Assembly (NCBI RefSeq): GCF_025024155.1
Contig: NW_026251795.1
Coordinates: 1-64,000, forward strand
Direction of reading: 5' to 3'
From: Gamsiella multidivaricata
Taxonomy: Eukaryota; Mortierellomycota; Mortierellomycetes; Mortierellales; Mortierellaceae
DNA length: 64,000 nucleotides
Position numbers and translations under genes: made by a program. Of the stretch, positions 26,369-37,495 are shown piece after piece (position 1 is the first letter of the stretch; the number at the start of each line of letters is the position of its first letter). A model generated the notes under the pieces. That model had not been told where the DNA came from, searched no databases, and worked only from the letters and a program-made list of their open reading frames with translations.

Positions 26369-27697
26369 ATGGTGTTCACATCCGCCCTCAGACGCGCTGC
26401 GGTCGCCTCATTCGTACTTTCTCAATCGACCACCCGTTCTATCTCGACAACAAGTTTCAACAACCGAAATACCATCTCACGGATCGCAAGAAACACGCTG
26501 ATTCCATTTGACTCCCGGCTTGTTGCCTCTCCAACCGTCAGGAGCTCATACAATCAACATATGCTCTTTTCAACCGGTCCAGGTAATGACAGAAGCAAGT
26601 ACTCCTGGATATTCATTGGGCAAGCAATATTTTCGCTGTTGCCCTGGGTTCATGCGACCTTTTTCTCTTTCCCAGGATACTGGTTCCGGATCAGGAAATT
26701 GTCAGGATACTGCGCAAACGCATTATCGGCTGCAAGGCAAAGCATGACATATATACCAGCATTTTATGATCGCCGTCTTCCGATAATTGCCCCTGCAATT
26801 GATCAGGATACCCATAGCATGCGTGAATAGGATAATTCAGGAACTATATATCAGATCAAAGAAATCAACAGAGCAAGGATTTTGATGTGATGGCAGATGG
26901 CGGTTCGATTTACATTGGCAAAATTTGGCATAGCGGCGCTGTTGATTTTCGCTTATACGATTTACCGATGCTGAACAAACCAAGGCGTTTAGTCAGAACG
27001 CTCTAATTATCGATGCAAGTCGAACGCCCACCAGACGCCATAGATGATCTGTGTGGGGTACGCCAATAAGAGGTTACGGAAACTAAACGACCTGTCAATT
27101 TTTTTTGCTATTATTATCATTATTTTGTAGTGTGGCAACATGGTGCACTGCCTCGTCCATCACCAGGTACAGGACTCAAAGTCCATTTTATTAAACAGGA
27201 CGGCGAAAAGGTCACTGTAGAGGCCAATGATGGCGAGAGTTTGCTAGATGTCGCTAGAGCCAACGATCTTGATGTCGAAGGTATAACCTGAATTGCTGCC
27301 TGAATTTGTGCGATTTAAGTCACATGTGTGTTTCAAGGCGACTCAATTATTATATCCTTCATAGGAGCGTGCGAAGCTTCACTGGCATGCTCAACTTGCC
27401 ACTTGATTTTGGACGAAAACTCGTTCAACAAGCTGGAGGAACCATCAGACGAGGAGAACGATATGTTGGATTTGGCATATGGTCTCACAGACACGTAAGA
27501 ATCGCTCTCATATTGTCCTTGAGATCGGTTGAAAGACTTTTTATTTTATGACCCATGCTCAACATACCATTCCGCATCGTAGATCGCGTTTAGGATGTCA
27601 AGTATTGATGTCTAAGGAACTGGACGGTCTGACGGCCAAGATCCCATCAGCGACCAGGAATATGTATGTGGATGGAGCGAAACCGAAGCACCACTAA
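26369..27697 (+). CDS. YAH1: Mitochondrial adrenodoxin-type [2Fe-2S] ferredoxin
   Basis: Matrix electron carrier for Fe-S cluster assembly and heme A synthesis, reduced by adrenodoxin reductase Arh1. Four exons: 26369-26582, 27131-27280, 27365-27494, 27583-27697; 202 residues. The first 70 or so residues are Arg/Ser-rich without acidic residues, typical of a mitochondrial presequence. The ferredoxin domain carries the four cluster cysteines at 124, 130, 133 and 170 (C-x5-C-x2-C-x36-C), exactly the adrenodoxin spacing. [20 protein letters not shown] is the acidic partner-binding helix, and [20 protein letters not shown] follows. Intron 1 is long (548 nt). The start at 26369 is the first ATG before the presequence. 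Confidence 0.96.
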
Positions 27698-28032
27698 GGA
27701 CTATCGCAACGGATATTTTATATTCGGCAGAACGGACAAGAAAAAGCGAACGATCTCCCTCTCCATCATAATCATCCCATGCACATAAATCCGCACACAC
27801 CCTCGCACACATCCGCACACATATCTGTACACGCACGAGCGGCCCATTCCTCACTCATTAAAATAGAATATGACTCACTGCTATGCAAGTTCATCTGTCA
27901 AAAAAATATACAAATGTGGTATTTGAAGACTTTACTTTAGTAATATTTACGGGACTATGGTTACAGGGACAACTTGAGATATAAGGGAATTTGATAAGGG
28001 CGACGACTGGGTATAGGTGCTCGATGACATTC
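27698..28032. other. Convergent 3' interval
   Basis: Short gap between the YAH1 stop and the end of the convergent Zn2Cys6 gene; expected to hold both 3' UTRs. An AC-rich patch (cacacacc, cgcacaca) lies at about 27785-27835. No gene. Confidence 0.4.
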
Positions 28033-31000
28033 TTACAAGACATGGGGTCGATGAGGGCTCACTAAAGCACAGCGGAAAAAAAAACAAAAGAGGGGCATTA
28101 GTTCTCTGCACAGCATCAAACAGGTGCTGGCACTGGGTAGAAAAGCAAAGAGCTGCTTTTTGAGCCTTACATTTCATGTAATCAGCAACATATTCGTTCA
28201 TTTCCGAGTTAACCATGAAGAATTTCGCATGGGTATCGGCATCGTCAACTCCTTCACCGCCCTGACCCAATGGGGTTTTCAAGTCGCATCCATAGAGCTG
28301 CTTTTGCGCCTGCAGCACCTTGATAGGCCTTCGAGACACTCTCACAGTTGGAAGAGACGCCTGGGCTGACGATGGAGTGTCCGTGGGCGGCGGCGATAGT
28401 ATGACACTATAAACATTCGACCCTGGTTGACCCTGCTCGTTGAAGACCTGTTGATGCTGATGGTGCGCAAAGGGGGCTAAGGATGCACCAGGTCCCATAC
28501 CAACGAGTTGAGTGGGCTTCTTCGGCACGGGAGGTCTGTAGGAGTGGCTCACACTGGAAGAATTGGTGCTACCTGTAGATTGATCGTGGACGCGCTTTGG
28601 AGGTTTTGGTGGCGGCATCGCTGAGGTAGTGGACGAGGATGAGAAGGATGGGGTCTGTGAGGCATGAACATCCGTTGGGCCTTTAATCGCCGCTATTGTT
28701 GCAGGATGTTGGCACGGTCGAGGCAGGTCGGTCGTTGTGGTCATATTGGATAGATGGATAAGTTCGCCCACTGGGATCGACGTTGCATTGTCCTCCGGGT
28801 GCAAGTAGGCGTATATCTGCTGCTGTTGATGCTGCGGTTGTTGCTGCTGATCCTGTTCCTCTTTGCCTCCAAACATGTCATGGACAGAGTGTCCGTACAT
28901 AGCAAATGGTGCCTTCATAGCATCCAGAAAACTAGACAGTGGTGATTGCTGCGATTGCTGTCCTTGCTGCCTCATACCTGCTACTGGAACGGATTCGAAC
29001 GCTGTCGAGAATGCCTCTGACGGCGATGCCATGTGGAGCATATCTGTGGATACCAGTGAGCTGGCACAAGATACTGGGAATGCTGGAAACGATGTGTTGG
29101 GCTGGGATGGAGGCGATTGCATACGCGTATCTTCAGCTGCCCCTGCGAAGTCTACAGGGGGCACTTGCGAGAGAGACTGGTTGATGTGGAGCTGATGCTG
29201 CGTATGGTAGGTGCTGACTGGAGTCGTAGACGATACCGATGTCGTCATGAAGCTTAGCTGAGAGTACTGTCCCGAAAAAGATGTCTTCATGCCAGAGAGA
29301 TAACGCTCCTGCTCTTGCTGCTGCTGACTTTGCTGAAGTTGCTGCAGGATCGATAATGGCGTGTGTGTTGGTACTATTGGATATTCCTTTAGGATATGGT
29401 TCGAAACTGCCTGATTCATCGCCGACAGATCCTTCTCCAATTCTGGCAGCTTAGCAAGAATAGCATATCCTTTAATCAGGTCCATGGTCCGGAGGTACAT
29501 ATCCTGGGCCTCAGTGCTGGTCCGAGTGATCATACAGTAGACGTGAATCTCAATCGCTTGCAGCATATGGTAGGCGAATAGACCACAACCCGGCCATGGC
29601 CAGCTGTAATTCTGGAAGATGGTCTCTCCAATATCTGTCAGCAACGAGGCAGCGTTAACGCATTTGCTGATAGCCGAATTGGGATCGGATAGGTTTCCGC
29701 GATGGACCCTTGAGGCGATAAGAGGCCGATGGAGCAGCAGCTTGACACTGTGGTAGTATCGATGAAGGTATAACGTGTAGTACGAAGTTAGGAGGGCGTC
29801 TTTGCTATCAGCCTGATCTTGAGGGATCGCTTCTGGCTGAGTTTTCCTAGTGTACACGAGGTGGGCGGGCAGCCTGGTGATCCATGACTCGAATGCGTGT
29901 TCGATTGAGAGCATCTCCGTGCCCTGAATGACGGCCGACATAGCCACGCTTTCACTCTGGGAGGTTGAGAGACGGTACATGTCACATATCCGGCGATACA
30001 GATGGACCAGATCAAGGTGGAGGTACCAGAAGATCAAAGTCGCTCCTTGAGTTGTGTCCGTGGCGTAGTTAGCCTCTCGGATCAGCTTCCGCATCTCTGG
30101 ATGTACATGTGGCACGCCGTATTCGAAACCCAGTAAACTGCTGGAGAGCCCATCCAAAAAGTAGCATGCCAGCCAAGATAGTCGTCGCTCTTGGTGGATC
30201 GCTATCAGCCTCTTTCGTTGCGAACGGCCACCACTGCAGAGACTCCTGGCGCTAGCACTTGAGTCTGCGCGTTGTTGATGCCGATGACTTAGCGTGAGGT
30301 ACGATGGCGACATGGAAATGATGGCGCTGGCTGTAGTAGAAACGCTGTCGTCAGTATGGGCCAACTCGATTTCATCGATGGTTTTGTATAGGTCCCGAGC
30401 GAGCCCCATGTCCCTTGCCATACGGATTGCCACGTTGAGATAAGTCCGGGCGCGAAAGAATTGGCCGGCGCGATGTTCCCTGATCTGATAATAGGCAAGG
30501 AGTAACAGGCCCTGGATAGTGCTGATCCTGGGGATATCAATGAAGCTGTCAAGCAAGGCCCGCGCATAGTCGTAGAGGGCATGATGGGAGCTTGTGAACC
30601 CAATTTTACTTTGCAGCTCGGTCTCGGTCGAGTGGCGTGAAGCAATGGCGCAGATGGCCATCAGGAGGAAGGGCGGTACGCGGTGTTCACCGCCTTGGCA
30701 TAGAGTCAGAAAACTTGACTTGTGCAAAATCGGCAGGAAAGCATGGACACTGTTGAAGTAGGTATTGATCAATGTGTCGATGGCGCTTCGAGATAGCAAA
30801 TGTGTGGGAAGTGTGTACGGGCGAGGATTGTCGACAATTTCCCAGTCAAGGCCGGAAGACATGGTAGGCGGTTCGGCGGTTGACCTGTATGCTCGTATCT
30901 CAGTGTACGAGCGTTCTTGATGTTCCACAAGGTTTGACATAAACCTTGCTGTGCCGTCGCGGTCGACTTTGAGGTTTCCCATCAGGAGGCTGAGAGTGCC

Positions 31001-31579
31001 CATGATGCGTTCGACTTTGAAGGTCTGGTCATCCATGGGCGAATCTGTTTCCAAAATATACGCTGTGTTGATTGCAGGAGTGGTTAAACCGCCTGAATAC
31101 GTGCCAAGAAACGCGTAGCCAGAATTAAGATGTGGCTGTATAACGGGGGATACAATAGAATGCGGAGCAGGGCTGACAAAGGAGGATTTTGATGAAGTCG
31201 AACTCTCCGCGGGAGGAATCGCATCCGCTTCTGGTTGTTCCAATGGGGAATGGCTGTGCCGCTGGCCTTGTCCTCTGGATGTAGAGCCTATGAGGCCTTG
31301 CAGATGGGATTCAACACTCTTCAGTCGGTTCTCAAGCGTCTCGACATATTCGTGGTTCACAGGCTTGGTCGCTGCTGGATAGACGCATTCTGCCTTGAAT
31401 TTTTCGCAGTGCGAGCATGGTGTCTGGCCATCGCACTTTATCTTTTTATGGCGGCAGTTCACACAGGCGATTGGGATTCGGATCCGCTTGGTGGCGGCTT
31501 TTTTCGAGACATCGGTGCTGGCTGTGTCCTTGTGTGGTGCTGGGGAGGACGAGGGTGTGGTAGAAGATTCAGAAGCCAA
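28033..31579 (-). CDS. Zn2Cys6 transcription factor with fungal_trans domain
   Basis: Nuclear regulator. The binuclear zinc cluster is complete: Cys39, 42, 49, 55, 58 and 65 (C-x2-C-x6-C-x5-C-x2-C-x6-C), followed by a short coiled-coil-like linker (YVETLENRLKSVESHLQGLI). A long middle-homology (fungal-specific trans) region follows, with ILHKSSFLTLCQGG, FFRARTYLNVAIRMARDMGL and RRLSWLACYFLDG. The C-terminal third is Q/S/P-rich, consistent with activation segments. Read without an intron the frame runs to 27947 (1210 residues). I prefer a final 109-nt intron (28170-28062; donor GTAAGG, pyrimidine-rich acceptor ending CTTTAG), giving 1145 residues and a stop at 28033, because the unspliced tail translates the pyrimidine tract as LLFFFPLCF. 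Target genes unknown. Confidence 0.9.
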
Positions 31580-33313
31580 ACTAGACCTTGAGTTGGCGGA
31601 GCAGGGTTGTCAATGAGGTGATAAAGGACGAATAAGTGGATTAAGACAGTAGGGAAAATGGCGAGTGCGGACGTGAAGGATTGAGGGAGTGGATGTTGAT
31701 GTCGGTGTGTATACGGCGCAAGAAGAAAGAATCAAAGTTAGTGTCTTAACTTTTCAGGGAACGGAAGTGGTATCCGAAATGTGAGAGCACTGGCGCGCAT
31801 GCACTTTACCAAAAAGTCCTTGCCCGGGAGTGTGCAGAGCGAGAGCTGTCGTCTTGAAAACTGGCCATCTTGGAGGCGGCTGCAAGATGTGAGAGGTCAA
31901 CTGAGGGGAATAGTATTCGATGGCCAGGAACAGAGAGGAACAGGAAAGGAACAGAAACAAGAACAGAAACAAGAACAGGAACAGGAACAGAAACAGGGGT
32001 GCAGGTACTAGGAATGGGGTACACGCGAAGCTGGCCAATAATTTTGAGCTTATAATAATTTCTGGCACACGCAGGGTCATAAAGACAGACAGGGGACAAG
32101 CAGAGCAACCTTCCTGCAACTGTGGGGTGGAGCGGTGTATTGAAACACGACTGAGAGATGTGGATGGGGACAAAGTCTGGTTTGCCGGGAAGAGACAGCA
32201 ATGGTCAGTTGAAAATAACGAAGTATGCAAAGAGGGGCTAGCGTTCGTTAGAGCAGTTTTGTTCGTTCTACTCTTGTGCTGAATGAGAGTTGAATGAGAA
32301 TGAACAATGCGAATCTAATCAAGAAAGCGAATGAACAGTAGACAAATAAAGAGAGGAAAGAGGAACAGGGCCGCGCCAGGGCGTATATCACTAGAATGAA
32401 AGAAACATACACATTACGTGTCTAGCCAGGCATAGAAAAAAATACGTTCAAAGCTTTGCCCATTCCGATCTCAAAAACTCTATGAGCTGTAAGCAAGGGC
32501 AACCGTTGATGACCATGAAGATAAACTACAGAGCTATTCATGCAAAGAAATAAACAAACAAGCAAAGCTGGAGATCATTATCTGAAAAGATCGCAAAACA
32601 GCCGCCAACCATGTTTGTCATCAAAGCCAGTTTATTCGTGTCTGCAACAACCCCACTCTTGGATTTCCTTCCCTTCTTCCCGTCTCTTTTGGTCTCTGCA
32701 TTGTTTCGTACGACTCTTGGCGTCCAAACACTACAGCCCAACTGTGCACCGATGCCATTAGCCACATCGATAAGAACCGCGCAAACAAAACGTCTCGTAC
32801 CCCTGCAGCCACTGTCGTCATAGCTCAAGTTGTTTACGCGTCCGACGCAGAAACAACTGCCGCATCTCGCACTCCATCGATTTTCTTTCCTTTTTCTATG
32901 ATACCATTCCTCGAGTCCTTGCCCTGATAAGCACAAACATCGAGACCCAAATACCATATCCCCACAAGAAGAACAAACTGTGTATAATCCTAATTACGCG
33001 TCCATGTCGATTGCCCGGAACAGCTAGTTCGTCTACACGTCCTTAAACTTATGATCAGTCGTAATAGAAATATGGAATAGCGAGTGATAACGGAGCAAAT
33101 CCTGCCAGAGCCGCGTGAACGCCGGGCTAGGTCTAGAAATTGGGGTCGTGCCTAGTCCGAATGACCATTTTTTCAAGGAAGCTCTGTAGACAAAACAGGC
33201 CCTTTATATTCTCTGGTTTCCGACCGCTCTTCATGGTGTTATCCTAACTAGCTCCCGTAAATCGCATTCTATCTATCCTATCCTCGAACCATTATTTCCC
33301 TTCATCCTCTAAG
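31580..33313. promoter_or_regulatory. Divergent intergenic region
   Basis: 1.7 kb between the minus-strand Zn2Cys6 gene and the plus-strand unknown gene at 33314. No supported gene. It contains a six-mer AACAGR-type repeat at 31926-31996 and CT-rich sequence just before 33314. Confidence 0.4.
31926..31996. repeat. Hexanucleotide-like (AACAGR/AACAAG) repeat
   Basis: Imperfect tandem hexamers such as gaacag, gaaaca and agaaca repeat about eleven times on the plus strand. They translate to Phe/Leu/Val runs on the minus strand, which explains spurious frames there. Confidence 0.85.
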
Positions 33314-35215
33314 ATGACCCTGAGACAACAAACACTCCCCTTCCAGATCCGCAATCCCTATCGTTTGGATCGCCCACTATTCGACCCTACTGAAATAACA
33401 CAGGCGACAATTGCAGAGGAAGTTGAAACAGCACGATTGCAACTGCAGCAGCGACCCCTACCACAGCAGCCCTCCATGAATATGCAATTGCTCGAGGTCG
33501 CTTGCCCTTTCCAGAATGGTACCAAACGTATCAAGGATCACCAAAAGAGAAGTAGTCTATGGAACCCTGACAGATATGACTCCAGACAGAGTGCTGGAAT
33601 TGAAGGCACTCTCGACAATGACTCGGACAGTCGTACCCAGCATGAGAATTACAATTATTTTGGTCAATCCTGGTTCAGCCAAGGGCACCGACAGCGAGCT
33701 CCCGTCCTAATACCGTCCAAGCAGCAGCCTGCGCAACTCTCTGTCCCTATTGTCACCGTTACACATCACATCGACACGCATTCTGAACTTACCTTTGAAC
33801 GTCATGTAGAGTGGCTCACTCAAACAGCACTTTGGTGGGACATGCCCGTAGTTCACCTGTACCCTGCACCGCAATCGTCCTTGTCTCTGGAGTGCGTCGA
33901 GAGCGCCGCATCTAAGTTTTCTAACTGGGTCAACTTTGTCAGGATCCCAGCTGGAGAGGAGGGTCGTCTGGGGCCCGCTACTTCACCCGCAAGATCCCCT
34001 GCGCCCACTAGAATCAAGGGTTCCAGGACCAGGAAGGGTCCCAAGAGAGACTCTACCTGGAACAAGTCGCCTGCAGGCGATTCATGTGATAATGGGGGGA
34101 TGGTGACTTTGAGCGCACAACGGATTTCGGGACCAAGAGCGATGCCGCCGGCTGGTAGCACAACGAGAGAGGTCGAACCGGTCATCGGCTACGTGTTTGT
34201 CGGATCTGCAGAAGAACAAGCACAGTATCACCAGGTTTTCGAGACAATGGAGAACCTATACCCGATGATCGAGATCCGGTATATCAACTCATTTTTGCCT
34301 CAGTACCAACAGTCGCTACAACAGCAAGAGCTTATGGAGGACCCGTGTCTTCATAGTTTGAGTTGGATTCATTACTGGAGTGCGGCCAAGGAGTCGCAAG
34401 TGCTACAAAGCAAGATTGTGAATGAGGTCGTGCGCGTGCGTCCTATGTGGGTCAACAGCGATAACCTTCACCGCAATTACACCCCGGCCCAACCTTCAGC
34501 ACTGTCTTCGCCTCCTGCAACCCTCTCGGACTGCCCTACTTTCACTCTGTCAACATCACCCATTTCCACGGCGCCAAGTGTTTACATCGGAAGCGACAAA
34601 AGCGAGGGACAGAGCCTGGAGGAATCGCTGAGAGGGATTCCCTCGACTGTTTCCATCGCATCGCTACTTGATGTTGAAGACTCAATCATGGGTGAAGTAG
34701 ATCACTTCTGTGATATCCAAGATAGCCAACAGGTTGACATGAAAATTCAGGATCCATCCGATCTGAAAGAGTCCTCCGGGCGCAGCATTTTGAGCCGCGC
34801 GCAGAGTTCGCTTGACATCCATAAGGATAGTGTGTATGCTTACAAGCCTTTCGATCGTCGCTGCAAGAAGTGGGGCTTTCCATCATTAAGTAGCACGGAC
34901 AAGAAGAGCGGCTACCGCAGATCTCTCTCGACACCATTGCTCCTACATACCAAAGAAGGCATTAGTAACGCGAGGAACTTGAGAAACATGGGCATGGATA
35001 CAGTGGACCCTTGCCACAGCATTGACACTAACATGTCACCCCCTTCACTCTCGCCGGTCTCGTTAACTTCTCCAACCTCTGCATCCTCCACATCATCAAC
35101 AACGTCGTTAACTTCGGTCAACCCTTTGGGTATTGGACATCGCCTAGCAGGACTTGCACAGCGGTTGGGCGTGTACAAGATGAAGGGATCATCCATGCTA
35201 GTGGTTGACATGTAG
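33314..35215 (+). CDS. Hypothetical Ser/Pro-rich protein, 633 aa
   Basis: Single long open frame starting MTLRQQTLPFQIRNPYRLDR, with coding-like codon use over 1.9 kb and no overlapping gene. No signal peptide and no membrane segment. Two folded-looking patches stand out: residues about 155-210 (DTHSELTFERHVEWLTQTAL, WWDMPVVHLYPAPQSSLSLE) and about 290-380 (EPVIGYVFVGSAEEQAQYHQ, YPMIEIRYINSFLPQYQQSL, SWIHYWSAAKESQ). The rest is low complexity: Arg/Lys and Gln in the N-terminal part and Ser/Thr/Pro towards the C-terminus, ending in MKGSSMLVVDM. I do not recognise the family; it may be lineage-restricted. It lies divergent from the Zn2Cys6 factor. Confidence 0.75.
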   Translation: MTLRQQTLPFQIRNPYRLDRPLFDPTEITQATIAEEVETARLQLQQRPLPQQPSMNMQLLEVACPFQNGTKRIKDHQKRSSLWNPDRYDSRQSAGIEGTLDNDSDSRTQHENYNYFGQSWFSQGHRQRAPVLIPSKQQPAQLSVPIVTVTHHIDTHSELTFERHVEWLTQTALWWDMPVVHLYPAPQSSLSLECVESAASKFSNWVNFVRIPAGEEGRLGPATSPARSPAPTRIKGSRTRKGPKRDSTWNKSPAGDSCDNGGMVTLSAQRISGPRAMPPAGSTTREVEPVIGYVFVGSAEEQAQYHQVFETMENLYPMIEIRYINSFLPQYQQSLQQQELMEDPCLHSLSWIHYWSAAKESQVLQSKIVNEVVRVRPMWVNSDNLHRNYTPAQPSALSSPPATLSDCPTFTLSTSPISTAPSVYIGSDKSEGQSLEESLRGIPSTVSIASLLDVEDSIMGEVDHFCDIQDSQQVDMKIQDPSDLKESSGRSILSRAQSSLDIHKDSVYAYKPFDRRCKKWGFPSLSSTDKKSGYRRSLSTPLLLHTKEGISNARNLRNMGMDTVDPCHSIDTNMSPPSLSPVSLTSPTSASSTSSTTSLTSVNPLGIGHRLAGLAQRLGVYKMKGSSMLVVDM

Positions 35216-37229
35216 ACGCAGCATGTCATTTAATTTCATAGAATGTAAAAGGTTTCCATGTGTATTAATAAGAAATCATCAAGAAAAATAGAAGGCCTAT
35301 ACGACACGTTGTTGGACCATGCTGTCTTCATATGGTGGAACCCTTCGAGCCCTTCCGCACTCCTATATACGCTGCAGCAGAATGACAGAGCTCTTTTCAA
35401 ACAGCACCCAGCTCGCCTTTCCGCAGTCATTCCTACGTTCAGTCCTTTCGGCAATTGTGGGCCAAAGAAACGTGCGAGACAACCAAGAAAGAAGCCCCAA
35501 AACCTGCATTAAAGATGGTCCGTGCCAGGACCCAGTTTTTTTTTTATGTCTTCCCATGGTCCACGGAAATTCATATGTAGGGCGCCATAAAAAGCGATGC
35601 ATTGGTTGTACCGGCATCGCGCATTCATCAAGAGCCCTACTAGTGAGCAGTTTAAATATAATCATTGTAGCAGACTAAAAATAAATAATAACGTCCGCAT
35701 GGAACATGGAGAGCCAGTGCCCTTCGCTCAGCAGACCCAAATTCCTCATAGCACATCTATTGAACCGGTATGCTTCCCAAGTCGGTGATGGATCTCATCT
35801 TCGCGAAATGAAATAAGTAGTCTACATTTGTGTACCGAAGGAACCGCATAGAGGTGTACATGTTGGGTTTCTCACTTTTTGACTGACTGATCCGACCCAC
35901 GTTTCAGAACAGTATGAAGACGGAGCGAGGGCCTGTTTTTCCTTGTGTATTGCAGAGGTACAGTTGGGTCGTCCCATATACAAATGCAAATGCAAGGGGA
36001 GAACAGGGGTGGCAAACGACCGACGCGAGCACTGTGGGATGCTAGGCTGTGGTAGTATTAAATCTCCTGTGGGACAGGGTTACGGACCAAATTCAAAGTC
36101 TACTAGACAGATCTAAAGGGGTTTCCGCTTGAATCTGGGACCGGGTGGGCACCCACCGGCAATCAGACAGGTTGACAGCATAGGCTTGTAGTGTGCTGGT
36201 TCGGCCAATACAAATCTAGAAGCGGAAATGAAGAACTAATTAGATGATTTAAGGTTTTGTTCATGTATGTTTTGTACGCATCGTTGAGCGGGTTATTATT
36301 TTTGAGAGGATAGAAGGGCTGGAAGGCTTGCGTGGTCTACTGTACTATCTGGCGATCTCCTTTCGTGGAGGAGTTGTGTCAGGTCCACCAAAAACCAGTA
36401 CTCGCCCTCGACTCTGAACGTGTGCTTCTAAATGTGTCTTCATACAGCGTTAGTGTGATGTTCTTGTGTTCAGCTGGGCCGTGATTTTCGCTGTCTTGCT
36501 GCCATAATTAATGCTGGTGCACCGATGCTCGGTAACGGATCTCAACGGCGCAAAACAGGCATCTAGGATGTTTATTATTACCATCTTATTCTTTTCTTCT
36601 TCCTTCCTTCCTCTCTTCTTCTTTCGTCTTTTGTCCTCCTTTCTACGTAACCCCTTCTCCTCTTTTTCGCTCCGCCCCTTCCTTGCCCCGGCCTCGCATC
36701 GCAAAGAGGTCATCTAGTTCCCATCCTCACCCATTCCTTCATCTACTTCTCATCACAACTCCTGCCCACGCGCCCATTGCAACGACAAACATCGTCTACA
36801 TAAACTAATTCACGATATCGCTGCTTCGCATCACAGCTCTCTTCTCCATACTTCTACTACCGGGCTTGATATTGCGATCGAGTAAGGTAAGATGCCCATC
36901 ATGCCCTCGATAGTCCTCTTTGATATCCCAAGCACAGCAATCATAGCAATTGCATCTCTCCCGCGCCAACAAGACCTCATGGGCATCATCTCCACTGTCA
37001 CAGGTTTATGTCTTTCTCAGGAACAATGGACAGGAAGCACATCTCGCATCTCTTACCTCACACCTCACGCCTTTCCCGTCGCGCCCTACACCCTGCACTT
37101 CCGTGCCTGAAAATCCCTTGGACCACTATTTTATTCATCTGTGTATTTCTCACTCACCCTCATACTCATCAACGATTGTCATTCGCCTTTTAATCGTCTC
37201 TGTGTGTTTGTTTTTAAACGTGTACGCAG

Positions 37230-37495
37230 TCTCCCGATCGTTGAGCCAATTCTTGAACAGTCGAGGTAAGAAGGCCACCTTCAGCACGATCTCCTTTTTG
37301 ACCTCTCAAAAGTGGGCATAGCGGCTTGCGTTATCTTCATTATGGATTTACAGGAGTGTGGTATGGGGTCCCAGGAACGTGACAGCGACACTAAAAAACG
37401 TTTGGCGTGACAAATGGTACCTGTTTGTGCCTGATAGCACCAACGTCTTTATTGAAACGTCCATCTCCTCAACTTCCCTTCTTCGTCCTTTTTGA
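37230..37495 (+). CDS. Possible small spliced gene (partial, two exons)
   Basis: Two exon-like pieces with good splice signals: 37230-37265 (acceptor TACGCAG before, donor GTAAGA after) and 37354-37495 (acceptor TTTACAG). Joined in one phase they read LPIVEPILEQSRSVVWGPRN, then a Trp/Lys-rich stretch to LLRPF and a stop, which looks protein-like. The 5' exon was not identified. In another phase, an upstream ATG at 36892 (donor GTTTAT after 37003) gives a short 60-residue product ending VWYGVPGT. Only one reading can be right, and both may be untranslated leader. No family recognised. Confidence 0.25.
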
